From an uncultured Clostridium sp. (GTDB taxonomy: Bacteria; Bacillota; Clostridia; TANB77; CAG-465): a stretch of DNA of 64,000 bases. Below are positions 45,492 to 54,349 of this stretch, piece by piece. Each line of letters opens with the position of its first letter. Within the stretch, counting starts at the first letter, position 1. Below the pieces are notes generated by a model. That model was not told where the DNA came from. It worked only from the letters and a program-made list of their open reading frames with translations, and made no database searches. The stretch is taken from the NCBI GenBank assembly GCA_900553785.1, contig USES01000002.1, positions 37,941 to 101,940 of the forward strand. The letters are read 5' to 3'. A program made the translations under genes and the position numbers.

Positions 45492-48362
45492 GTGGAACCA
45501 AATATTGAGGGTGGTATTGGTGGCGAGAACGGCAACAATAATAATTTTAAATTGAAAGGCCCTAAAGGCTGGGTACATGGTTTAAAAAATAGAGTTAAAG
45601 GTACTTTAAAAAATGCTGCCGGTGTTGCTAAAGAAGGCAGAAAGAAAATATATATTGCGATTCTTTTAAAAGTATTAGTTGTTTTGAAATTTGCTTTGCC
45701 TATAATTTTGTTGTTAGCTGCGTTTAACTTTGTTTTAACAACAGAGGCACACGAAGTTTTGGTATCCTCTGTTGACTCTTATATTTCAAATTCTGCTAAT
45801 ATACAAGAAGATACAAAAGAAGCTTACGAATCAAGTGGAACTTTGTTATATTTAAAAAATGATGAAATTAAAGAAATTTCTAATTCATATTTGAAGCAGT
45901 TGCAAAAGAAAAATCCTTCACTTTATGAAGCAATGTCTGATGAAGGCAGAATAGGTGAATATAAATTTTCGGGTATAAGCTATACAAATGGATTTGATAT
46001 AACAAATGCATATGAATTCATATTAAATTCTGAAAGAATGAACTTTAATAGAGTGGAGTGGAAAAAACTAGACAGAGAAACGGGAGAAATTAGCGATTTG
46101 GAACTTCAAACAGATGAAGAAACAAATTTAAAATATCCTAAGAACGATGAGGACGAAGAAAAAGGTATTAAATATTTTTCTAATATGCTTAGACCGTATA
46201 TGCAGTCATATATTGTGGCAAGTTCCATGATTTCAGGAATAGCAACGCAGGATGATCTTACATATTTGGGAAACTTTGCTTTTCAAATTATAGATAAAGG
46301 TTATCATGATGTAGAAGTATTGCAATATACTTTGCAAACCGCCAAAAGGGATCAAACAAAGAAACATTATATTACATCAAATGTAAAGCTTGATAAATAT
46401 GAAAAGACCAGAGATTGTTCATATGTAGATAGTGAAACAGGAGAAACGGTTCAACAAACATGTACGGATTATGGATATTCTGCAAGAGATTTAGAAAGAA
46501 ACAAAGAAGCTGCGCGTAGTAAGTATAAAGATGCTCATGCAAATCAATCAGAAATAGTTGATTTGTATAAGAATTATGATGCGAATGTGGAAAAACGATT
46601 TGTTTACCCTATAATAAAAGCAGATGTACTGAAAAAATTCATGAGAGCAGAATATGAACAAACTAAATATAGTGACGCTGATGTTGAAGCATATACTAAT
46701 TCAGATGACAGTTATATAAGTAAAACAGAAGAATTTGTTAATGTCAGTGGATTAGGAAGTTATACTTCTATTTCTAGTTCTGGCTGGACTAAAACTGGTG
46801 AAACAATTTCAGTTTCGATAGATTCAGGAGATTATATTACTACAAAATATGTGTGGAACGATAAAATAAAAGAAACATATGTTGAAGAAAGAAACTATGA
46901 AGTTGATGATGTATCTGAGTATATAAATCAGATAGATAAAGTAGTTGAAGTTGAGCAAAAAGAATTGACTGAAGAAGAAATGAAGCCTGGAAATAGACCA
47001 GATTTAAGGCTTAAAGCTTCGGAATTATTTGAAACGCATGAATATAATTATTATAAAGAATTAGAAGATGAAAAAAAATTAACAAGAGTAGATTTAATAA
47101 ATGCGGTACCAAGTATATATAAAGAGTATTTACACAATGATGAGAAGTATTCAAAATACATAGGATATAGTAGACCTCACTTATCTACATCTTATAACTT
47201 ATTGAATAAACATCTTAAAGAAGAAAATATTTCAATAAAATTTGACATTGAGCAATCTATGGGTTCAAATTTATTTGTAGGTGAAATAATAGGTCAAAAC
47301 TTTATTTGGCCACTTGGCAAAACTGGGGCAGAAAGAATAACAAGTTGTGCCGGTATAAGAAATGATCCCTTTCAAAGTGAAAAATTGGATAAACATGGAG
47401 CTATGGATATAGGAGCGCCTTTCAATTATCCAATAATAGCCAGTCAATCTGGGGTTGTATACATGGTTCAACCTGCAACTGGGAGTTATGGCAACTATGT
47501 TGTATTAAAACATGGAGAAACTGATGGATATATATATTATACCCTATATGCACATATGAATTCATGTTCAGCTACAAATGATCTTAAACTAAAGGTTGGG
47601 GATCATGTTGAAGCAGGGCAAGTAATTGGTTATGTTGGCTCTACTGGTAGGTCAACAGGAGCTCACCTGCATTTTGAACTTATTAAATGGCCAGCAAGTG
47701 ATAATAATGGTAATTATAGATCTAATGGTAAAATATATAATTTAGAGCCAATCTTATATTTACAAAAAGATACAATTCCTGATATAGTAAATAATCAAGG
47801 TTTACCTAGCAACTGTGGAGATATGACTTCTAATGACTTTGGTAAGTATGCTGCTACTAGTGGTAGTACATCGGTTAAAAAAATCACTAAGCCGAGCGGA
47901 TTCGACGCTATTGATGCAGCTATAGATGGAATGTCAGAAAGAGAACTTTTAATTAGAACAATTACAGGAGAACAAGGTGTTGGTTCTTTACAGGATAAAG
48001 TGTTAGTTGCATTGTCTATTTTAAACAGAGCATACTTTAACAAAACAACTGTTAACGAGATATTAAAGGGAAGGTATGGAAATAATTATCAATATAATGC
48101 CGTTACTGGTAACGTTTTCTGGGGTGATGGCGATTCAAAGGCAGAAGAGGCCATTAATATTGCATATAAAGCAATAAGAGATAAAACATATAAGGTTAAC
48201 GATGTTGAATGTATAAGTATTTACGGTTTTAAGGGTTCCGATAATAAATCAAGTATTAATGATGGTTGGAACAATTGGAATTTGCTAACAGTAACAGAGA
48301 GCAGTAGTGGCGGAGGGTATAAATATACTGGATATTATAAGGTACCATCATATACTCGCTAA
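45492..48362 (+). CDS. Bifunctional cell wall hydrolase (M23 peptidase plus SleB-like domain) of the secretion locus
   Basis: GTG 45492 lies 8 bases after AAAAGGG and is preferred to the in-frame GTG 45483 and ATG 45486; 956 residues. A cytoplasmic basic N-terminus and a membrane helix (about residues 55-80) precede a 550-residue linker domain. The M23 metallopeptidase domain has HGAMD near residue 635, YAHMNS, and HLHFE near residue 724, all zinc and catalytic residues present. Residues about 815-955 resemble SleB/CwlJ hydrolases (ERELLIRTITGEQG, LVALSILNRA, EAINIAYKAI). Gram-positive T4SS carry VirB1-like hydrolases to open the wall; this pairing is uncommon. Confidence 0.8.
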   Translation: MEPNIEGGIGGENGNNNNFKLKGPKGWVHGLKNRVKGTLKNAAGVAKEGRKKIYIAILLKVLVVLKFALPIILLLAAFNFVLTTEAHEVLVSSVDSYISNSANIQEDTKEAYESSGTLLYLKNDEIKEISNSYLKQLQKKNPSLYEAMSDEGRIGEYKFSGISYTNGFDITNAYEFILNSERMNFNRVEWKKLDRETGEISDLELQTDEETNLKYPKNDEDEEKGIKYFSNMLRPYMQSYIVASSMISGIATQDDLTYLGNFAFQIIDKGYHDVEVLQYTLQTAKRDQTKKHYITSNVKLDKYEKTRDCSYVDSETGETVQQTCTDYGYSARDLERNKEAARSKYKDAHANQSEIVDLYKNYDANVEKRFVYPIIKADVLKKFMRAEYEQTKYSDADVEAYTNSDDSYISKTEEFVNVSGLGSYTSISSSGWTKTGETISVSIDSGDYITTKYVWNDKIKETYVEERNYEVDDVSEYINQIDKVVEVEQKELTEEEMKPGNRPDLRLKASELFETHEYNYYKELEDEKKLTRVDLINAVPSIYKEYLHNDEKYSKYIGYSRPHLSTSYNLLNKHLKEENISIKFDIEQSMGSNLFVGEIIGQNFIWPLGKTGAERITSCAGIRNDPFQSEKLDKHGAMDIGAPFNYPIIASQSGVVYMVQPATGSYGNYVVLKHGETDGYIYYTLYAHMNSCSATNDLKLKVGDHVEAGQVIGYVGSTGRSTGAHLHFELIKWPASDNNGNYRSNGKIYNLEPILYLQKDTIPDIVNNQGLPSNCGDMTSNDFGKYAATSGSTSVKKITKPSGFDAIDAAIDGMSERELLIRTITGEQGVGSLQDKVLVALSILNRAYFNKTTVNEILKGRYGNNYQYNAVTGNVFWGDGDSKAEEAINIAYKAIRDKTYKVNDVECISIYGFKGSDNKSSINDGWNNWNLLTVTESSSGGGYKYTGYYKVPSYTR

Positions 48363-48363
48363 T

Positions 48364-48399
48364 AAAAAAGGGCTAAAGCATTTGCTTTAGCTCTTTTTG
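48364..48399. terminator. Bidirectional terminator after the wall hydrolase gene
   Basis: AAAAAGGGCTAAAGC, loop ATTT, GCTTTAGCTCTTTTT. The stop codon of the minus-strand small gene lies inside the stem. Confidence 0.85.
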
Positions 48400-48539
48400 T
48401 TCCACAGGCCTTTAATGAATCCACGGATACTTATAATCACCAACAAGATGATGAACGGTACAATAATCCATTTCAACAAGGCCCATACAGCAAGTAGCAT
48501 AACTTTGAGTGAAGAAAAAGTTAACGTTAAAAATAACAT
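48387..48539 (-). CDS. Small membrane protein, hypothetical
   Basis: The ATG at 48539 (minus strand) has AGAAAGGA 8 bases upstream and gives 50 residues; longer in-frame starts lack a site. One long hydrophobic stretch (about residues 10-38, with LLKWIIVPFIILLVI) ends in a basic tail (FIKGLWNKKS). It is the only minus-strand gene in the locus. Function unknown. Confidence 0.5.
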   Translation of the reverse strand: MLFLTLTFSSLKVMLLAVWALLKWIIVPFIILLVIISIRGFIKGLWNKKS

Positions 48540-48628
48540 GGTGAAAATCCTTTCTAAACAAATTTGTTGAAATAAAAATAGTAATATACAAATATTATAC
48601 CACATTTTGCATATTTATTCAAATTTGC

Positions 48629-48657
48629 TTGCACCATGAATTTTTCTTTGATATAAT
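48629..48657 (+). promoter_or_regulatory. Promoter TTGCAC-17-TATAAT
   Basis: TTGCAC at 48629-48634 and TATAAT at 48652-48657, 42 bases before the S1-domain protein start. Confidence 0.65.
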
Positions 48658-48698
48658 ATACTTCAAAAGTGATAGTAAACATAAGAAAGGAAGTTTTT

Positions 48699-49499
48699 AT
48701 GGAAAAAAAACCAAGGAGAAATGTGGGCCTTAAAAAGAAATGCTCTATTCAAGATTTAAAAGAAGCATATGAAAAAAAACAGGTATTTGATGTTTTCGTA
48801 GACGATATAGATGGAGAATACAACTTACATTGTACTTTTGCTGATGGTATACATGGTATCATGCCAAGGGATCAAGTTTCTTCAATAGTTGGTGATGACG
48901 GCCTAGTAGATAGCACACTTTGTATGAAGAAGAAAGATAAAGTTATGCAAGCTTGTATAATAGAACTCGAAATTGAAGAAAATGAAGTTAAAAGAGTAGT
49001 TTTATCTAAAAAGGAACTAGAGCTTAAAGTTAGACGTTGGATGTATAATAATTTAAAACCTGGTATGAGACTTAGAGGCATTGTTAGAGGTATGACGGAT
49101 TATGCTGCATTTGTAGATGTTGGCGGCGGAGTTACAGGGATGATTAAAATAGAAGATGTATCTTATGTAAGACCACAAAAGGTACCAGATAAATTAAAAT
49201 ATGGTCAAAGAGTAGAAGCGGTTGTTAAAAAATATGATAGAGATACTGGAAAAATTGAGTTATCTTTAAAAGATACAATGCCTAAATTTGAAGATAGATT
49301 AAAAGGCCTTAAAGAGGGAGATATAGTAGAAGGTGTAGTTAGGGTAAAAAATAGACATGGACTAATTGTTGAACTTAAAGGAGACTTACTTGCTATGTCT
49401 GAACACGTTAGTGGAATTGAAGTTGGAAGAGAAGTAATTGTACATATAAGAAGAATTATACCGGAAAAAGAAAAAATAAAAATAGACATAATAGGATAG
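48699..49499 (+). CDS. S1 RNA-binding domain protein (RpsA-like)
   Basis: ATG 48699 follows AGAAAGGAAG; 266 residues. A first OB-like region (residues 15-90) resembles the N-terminal S1-like domain of short clostridial S1 homologues; the second (about residues 112-182) is a canonical S1 motif (GMRLRGIVRGMTDYAAFVDVGGGVTGMI, YGQRVEAVVKKYDRDTGKIELSLKD); a third (from residue 200, EGDIVEGVVRVKNRHGLIVEL) is partial. Such proteins bind mRNA and may act in translation. It lies within the secretion region but is probably independent. Confidence 0.75.
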   Translation: MEKKPRRNVGLKKKCSIQDLKEAYEKKQVFDVFVDDIDGEYNLHCTFADGIHGIMPRDQVSSIVGDDGLVDSTLCMKKKDKVMQACIIELEIEENEVKRVVLSKKELELKVRRWMYNNLKPGMRLRGIVRGMTDYAAFVDVGGGVTGMIKIEDVSYVRPQKVPDKLKYGQRVEAVVKKYDRDTGKIELSLKDTMPKFEDRLKGLKEGDIVEGVVRVKNRHGLIVELKGDLLAMSEHVSGIEVGREVIVHIRRIIPEKEKIKIDIIG

Positions 49500-49578
49500 A
49501 TATTATGTTTATATATATGAAGATATGTATTTTCATGTCTTGAACTAAATTATTAAAATTTTAATATGGAGGAATTTT

Positions 49579-50601
49579 ATGGTAAACGATACAGAAGTAA
49601 AAACAAGAGTATCTCCTTTTGCAGTGAGAGAAGGAGAAATTAAAGTATTTGATGGAAAAGAAGGATACGCATCAATAAACCAAGTGGTGTTTAAGATGGA
49701 TATGGGCTATATTGGTGAGCAACATATAATGGCTCTAGAGATTGTAAATGAATTTGGATTTGTAACTTCTAGACAAGTTACACAAGTTTTGGAATTTAGA
49801 GGAAAACTAGAGGATATAGAACCAGAAAAAAGACAAGATAGAGTGGCTAAATGGTTAGAAGATTTGACTAAATCTAAGGTTTTGTCTAGATATGCTTTTC
49901 AAACTGATGCAGGAAAAAGTTCATATAGAGTATATTCTTTAGAAAAAATAGCAACATATATATTGAAACAAAGAAATATAAATACTAGTTGGCAGCCAAC
50001 AGATAATACTAAACCTGCGTATGCACTAAAAAGAAAACTTGCTGGTAACCAAATAGTTATTGCATATATGACTAAGGTAGCTGCTTTTAAAGAGGCAAAT
50101 CCTAATCTGCTTATGTTTTCAAAAAAATACAACGTTAAATTTAAACCAACAGGTGGAACAGTTAAATTAGATGCAGGAGATAGTGATATAGACTTTGTAT
50201 TTGAAGTTGTAAGACGTCAAGAAGATTGGCAGAATATGTTAGCCGAAAAATTACAGTTATATTCAGATTTTTACGAAAACTTCAAAAAAAATGATGCGGG
50301 ATTTTATGCTCCACCACAACTTGTATTTGTAGGCGAGGACGTTGCACATAATGCAGAAATATTTAAAATTGCTAAAAAAATTGGATTTATACTAAAAGAT
50401 GAAGAAATGTATTTTACTACAGATATAGAACAACTTGAAGATAGCTTAACTAAAACTATAAGTGTTTTTGAATATGATAAAGACGCAAATAAGTATAGAT
50501 TGGTTGAAAAGGACTTAGAAATTTTAAAATCAGGAGAAAGCAATGCTGCAAAATCTAGACTAAAGACAAAAGGATTTAATCCAAATGTAATAGTAGAATA
50601 G
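49579..50601 (+). CDS. Replication-relaxation-like protein with N-terminal winged helix
   Basis: The 340-residue protein has GGAGG before ATG. Residues 45-130 have a winged-helix pattern (QHIMALEIVNEFGFVTSRQVTQVLE, LTKSKVLSRYAF). From residue 130 to 290 there is an alpha/beta domain with DSDIDFVFEVVRRQEDWQNMLAEKLQLYSDFY, which recalls the restriction-enzyme-like core of replication-relaxation family proteins, where an acidic residue and a conserved E/K pair follow. Such proteins are associated with conjugative and mobilisable elements. The match is by pattern, not by full-family signature. Confidence 0.5.
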   Translation: MVNDTEVKTRVSPFAVREGEIKVFDGKEGYASINQVVFKMDMGYIGEQHIMALEIVNEFGFVTSRQVTQVLEFRGKLEDIEPEKRQDRVAKWLEDLTKSKVLSRYAFQTDAGKSSYRVYSLEKIATYILKQRNINTSWQPTDNTKPAYALKRKLAGNQIVIAYMTKVAAFKEANPNLLMFSKKYNVKFKPTGGTVKLDAGDSDIDFVFEVVRRQEDWQNMLAEKLQLYSDFYENFKKNDAGFYAPPQLVFVGEDVAHNAEIFKIAKKIGFILKDEEMYFTTDIEQLEDSLTKTISVFEYDKDANKYRLVEKDLEILKSGESNAAKSRLKTKGFNPNVIVE

Positions 50602-50668
50602 TTTTTGTGTATAAAGAGGTTGGAATAGGGAAAAGGCCTTATTCTGACCTTTTTTGAAAGGTAGCAAT

Positions 50669-52300
50669 ATGGAGAAAAAATTTATTAGTAGTACTAGATA
50701 TAAGAAGACTTCTAGTGAAGATAAGAAAAATAGAAGAACAGAGAGTATATCTAAAAAGATTAAGAAAGCTTCACAAATAGAAGAACACAGTAAAATTGAT
50801 GAAGATAATGTTAGAGTTACGCCTAAAAGAAAACCCAAAAAGAAAAATAAGTTAACAATATTTCTTTTTATTATAGCTATACTTCTTATTTTATGTGCAC
50901 TAAGGTTAGCGCTTAAAGATGAAAATGAGTCGTTTTTTAATATTTTCGGAACTAAGGTAAAAGAAGATGCTATAGATAAGCTTAGTATAGCTCTTGTAGA
51001 TAATACTGAAGTATTAAATACGAATACGAAAAATGTAATATTAACAGAACTTAACAATTATACATACGGAACATTACTTAAAATAACTACTAATTATGAA
51101 ATAAAATTTGATCTTTTGCAGGAAGTAGAAAAGAAATCTAATAAAGAGTACATATTAAAAATTAAGGAAAATAATTTATTAACTGCTGGTGTTTTAATAG
51201 CAAGGCTAAATTCGTACAAAGAGAGCAGTTCAAAGTATTATGCAAATTGTGCTAAAATAGACAGTATGGAAGAAATAGACAATAAAACAGTTAGAATTAA
51301 ATTAAATGAAAATAATCCTTGGTTTGTGTATAATCTTCAGTTACCTATAACTTTTTCTACAACAAATACAGGATTATATAATGTAAATACATCTAGAGGT
51401 GCAAGTGATAAGGTTACGTACATAAAAAAAGATTATTTAAACGTTGAGATTCCAAATACAATCGACGTTATGACAGCTAAAGATGATGATGAAGCCATAG
51501 AACTATTTAAATCTGGAAATATAGACATGTTTTTTACAGATAGTTATGATATAGGAGAAAAACTTGGAAAAGTAGATATGGACATTCGATCATATTCAAA
51601 TGGAAAATGTTTATTTTTATTTGGAAATAGCAAGTCTGAATATTTTTCTAAAAAAGAAATACGTAAGGCTATTGCGTACAGTATAGATAGAGAAAAAATT
51701 AGAAAAGATATATATTTAAATTCGGGAACGATTATAGACATACCAGAACTATATTCAGAAGTTAAATTTAAGTATGATATATATGGAGCACAAAACTTGT
51801 TACTTTCAGCAGGATATACTTTAAGCAATTCTGTGTTTGTAAAAGACGGAAAAAGTATAAATCTTACAATGTTGGTAAACAAAAATGATGAGACCAAGGT
51901 TAGAGTAGCAACATATATAAAAGAAGACTTAGAAAACATAGGAATTAAAGTAAATATAAAAACGTTGTCTAGTTCAGACATATCTAAACAAATAAAACTT
52001 GGGGAGTTTGACTTAGTTTTGGCAGATGTGAATTTAAATGAGAATCCAGATATTTCATTTATTAAAGAATATATAAGTATAAATGACTCAATTTCATCAA
52101 AAATAAATGAATTATCAAATTCTAAAACGGTAGAAGAAATAGGGCAGTGCGTCACATCACTTACAAATTTAATGTCGGACGAAGTTGTATGTGTTGGGAT
52201 ACACGCAGATTCAACATATATGGTAGTAAAAAAAGGGATAAATGTATTTTCTAATGTAAAATACATGAATATTTTTAGTGATGTATTGTTGACAAAATAA
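50669..52300 (+). CDS. Membrane-anchored solute-binding-like protein (SBP family 5)
   Basis: ATG 50669 with GAAAGGT upstream; 543 residues. A very basic cytoplasmic tail of about 65 residues (KKTSSEDKKNRRTES, KRKPKKKNK) precedes one membrane helix (about residues 70-88) and an extracytoplasmic domain. The end resembles oligopeptide-binding proteins: KKEIRKAIAYSIDREKI, YGAQNLLLSAGY, VATYIKEDLENIGIKVNI, LGEFDLVLADV. Usual members are lipoproteins; this one has no lipobox and carries a long basic tail instead, and no permease or ATPase gene accompanies it. A non-transport role is possible. Confidence 0.65.
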   Translation: MEKKFISSTRYKKTSSEDKKNRRTESISKKIKKASQIEEHSKIDEDNVRVTPKRKPKKKNKLTIFLFIIAILLILCALRLALKDENESFFNIFGTKVKEDAIDKLSIALVDNTEVLNTNTKNVILTELNNYTYGTLLKITTNYEIKFDLLQEVEKKSNKEYILKIKENNLLTAGVLIARLNSYKESSSKYYANCAKIDSMEEIDNKTVRIKLNENNPWFVYNLQLPITFSTTNTGLYNVNTSRGASDKVTYIKKDYLNVEIPNTIDVMTAKDDDEAIELFKSGNIDMFFTDSYDIGEKLGKVDMDIRSYSNGKCLFLFGNSKSEYFSKKEIRKAIAYSIDREKIRKDIYLNSGTIIDIPELYSEVKFKYDIYGAQNLLLSAGYTLSNSVFVKDGKSINLTMLVNKNDETKVRVATYIKEDLENIGIKVNIKTLSSSDISKQIKLGEFDLVLADVNLNENPDISFIKEYISINDSISSKINELSNSKTVEEIGQCVTSLTNLMSDEVVCVGIHADSTYMVVKKGINVFSNVKYMNIFSDVLLTK

Positions 52301-52343
52301 TATTAAATTGTATAATTTTAATGAGAGGAGTAAATGAATTATT

Positions 52344-52883
52344 ATGGAACTAAAAGGAAGTAAAACAGAGGCTAATTTAATGGCAGCATTTGCCGGTGAG
52401 TCTCAAGCAAGAAATAAATATACATATTATGCATCAAAAGCAAAAAAAGAAGGATATGAGCAAATAGCAAGCTTGTTTTTGGAAACAGCTGAAAATGAAA
52501 AGGAGCATGCTAAAATTTGGTTCAAATTGCTTCATGAAGGTGAAGTGCCTGACACAATAACTAATTTAAAAGATGCAGCTGCAGGTGAAAATTTTGAATG
52601 GACAGATATGTACGAAGAATTTGCCAAAACAGCAAAAGAAGAAGGATTTACAAAAATAGCATATTTGTTTGAAGAAGTAGCAAAAATAGAAAAAGAACAT
52701 GAAGAAAGATACTTAAAATTATTAGAAAATGTGGAGCAGGAATTGGTATTTTCGAAAGATGGAGATAGAATTTGGAAGTGCAGAAACTGTGGACATATAC
52801 ATGTTGGAACTAAAGCTCCTGAAGTATGTCCTGTATGTAATCACCCAAAAGCATATTTTGAAATAAAAGCAGAAAATTATTAA
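52344..52883 (+). CDS. rbr: Rubrerythrin
   Basis: The 179-residue protein has the two rubrerythrin domains: a ferritin-like diiron helix bundle (residues 1-140, [52 protein letters not shown]) with the E and H ligands, and a C-terminal rubredoxin-like [Fe(SCys)4] domain with WKCRNCGH and [11 protein letters not shown]. It reduces peroxide in anaerobes. It is a housekeeping gene set inside the secretion region. Confidence 0.95.
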   Translation: MELKGSKTEANLMAAFAGESQARNKYTYYASKAKKEGYEQIASLFLETAENEKEHAKIWFKLLHEGEVPDTITNLKDAAAGENFEWTDMYEEFAKTAKEEGFTKIAYLFEEVAKIEKEHEERYLKLLENVEQELVFSKDGDRIWKCRNCGHIHVGTKAPEVCPVCNHPKAYFEIKAENY

Positions 52884-52914
52884 AATATAATAAAAAACAA
52901 AGGGGGAAAGTAAT

Positions 52915-54264
52915 GTGAAAAATAAAGTTTTAATAACAATTATTTTATCATTATTTATGATTATGTTTATACCTAGTATGGTTTCAGCAGCAAGTTATTA
53001 TGTGTGTTATCAGTATACAGAAATTGTGAGTAATTCTGATAGAAGTGGGAGTTATGGTGCCCCAAAGTGGAAATATATGTCAAACTCATATAACGGAACT
53101 GAAAAATATAATACAGGATCTTATGCCGGAAGCTCATCAAACATAACCGCTAAGGAATCTCATTATGCAGTATATAAAACAGTTGATAAATATAAGAATT
53201 GTTCAGATGAATATATGCCAGAGTTTGCATATGTTAATTTTACTGATTACAAGTCAAAAGGAGTTATTGATAGTCAAAATAAATTTGATGTAAATAAGTA
53301 CTTATCTTTGAAAAACGCAAGCAGTTATGTAAGTGATATAAAAACAGCATACAAAAAAATACCTTCTAATACAGCAAGTGTATCTGAAATAAGTATGTAT
53401 ATAAGTAGTGATATAGAATATAATAAAAGTCAAGGTTTAAAAAGCCTTTCTGCAGATAAGTACGATGCATGGAAGAAAACATTAAAAGATAATATGACAG
53501 ACACAATATCTAGAGATATGTATCAGCCTAAATACAATTTGCTTGATGCGTATAAAAACAACGATACAGAGACCATAAGCAAACTTGAAGTGAAAATTTC
53601 TGGAAAAACAAATGAGACTATCAAAGCAAACGAGACTACTGCAAATGGAGGAAGTCAAAGTAGTGGCACAATTCATGGTGGAACAAGTGGAACGATACCT
53701 AGTAAGTATGAGCAGTGTGACGAGAGTGAATATGGCTGGTGGAAATGTGCGTGGAGTTTTTTAAACAAAGGAGAGAATAGTGAGCATCAATTTGGTGATA
53801 GTGTAAGTGGTTCAATTTCTGAAATTAGATCAATGATATTTGATATAGGTAACGTTATATTTATACTAATTACAGCATTCTTGGGAGTAAAATATATATG
53901 GGGTGGAGTAGATAGTAAATTTAGTGTAAAGAACAGTCTTGTAACATTGGTAGTTGCGGCAATAGTATTTTATGGTTGGAATGCACTGACAGATGTGTTA
54001 GATATTAAGGATTTGTTAACTGGAAAAACATCGCAGTCTGGTGTACAAGGATTTGTAGGAACTGTATATAACACAGTAATGTATATAATAAACTTTGCGG
54101 CAGTTGGTGGAATCATATATATTGGTATTAAATATATGATGGCAGGAGCAGACGGAAAAGCTGAAATGAAGCTAAAAGGAATACCAGTAGTTATGGGAAT
54201 AATTATGGTATATGGAACAGTAAACTTAATAAACTTTATATTAAAAATAATTGACGGACTGTAA
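52915..54264 (+). CDS. Exported protein with C-terminal VirB2/TrbC-like membrane domain
   Basis: The 449-residue protein has a GTG start after AGGGGGAAAG. Residues 1-25 are a signal peptide (ending MVSA), followed by an S/Y/K/N-rich ectodomain to about residue 250 with few cysteines, and a C-terminal region of four hydrophobic helices. GGIIYIGIKYMMAGADGKAEMKLKGIPVVMGI mirrors the pilins' FAGLRYMFASADQKADIKKSMGI turn, and IWGGVDSKFSVKN marks a second copy. So it looks like two VirB2-like units behind a large exported head. A strong terminator follows. Confidence 0.6.
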   Translation: MKNKVLITIILSLFMIMFIPSMVSAASYYVCYQYTEIVSNSDRSGSYGAPKWKYMSNSYNGTEKYNTGSYAGSSSNITAKESHYAVYKTVDKYKNCSDEYMPEFAYVNFTDYKSKGVIDSQNKFDVNKYLSLKNASSYVSDIKTAYKKIPSNTASVSEISMYISSDIEYNKSQGLKSLSADKYDAWKKTLKDNMTDTISRDMYQPKYNLLDAYKNNDTETISKLEVKISGKTNETIKANETTANGGSQSSGTIHGGTSGTIPSKYEQCDESEYGWWKCAWSFLNKGENSEHQFGDSVSGSISEIRSMIFDIGNVIFILITAFLGVKYIWGGVDSKFSVKNSLVTLVVAAIVFYGWNALTDVLDIKDLLTGKTSQSGVQGFVGTVYNTVMYIINFAAVGGIIYIGIKYMMAGADGKAEMKLKGIPVVMGIIMVYGTVNLINFILKIIDGL

Positions 54265-54287
54265 AAAGAGGCGTATGCCTCTTTTTT
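54263..54287 (+). terminator. Terminator after the VirB2-fusion gene
   Basis: AAAAAGAGGC, loop GTAT, GCCTCTTTTTT: a perfect stem followed by a T-run. Confidence 0.88.
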
Positions 54288-54349
54288 GCACTCTTAATGT
54301 GGAAAAAAGCGCCAAACTATGTTATACTAATACATATTTGGGTGATAAA

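Noticed and set aside
51544..52266. 240-codon minus-strand frame inside the solute-binding-like gene
   Set aside because: Antisense shadow without ribosome site or recognisable protein.
36285..54264. Integrative conjugative element
   Set aside because: No integrase, relaxase, VirD4 or flanking direct repeats seen; housekeeping genes lie inside the region.
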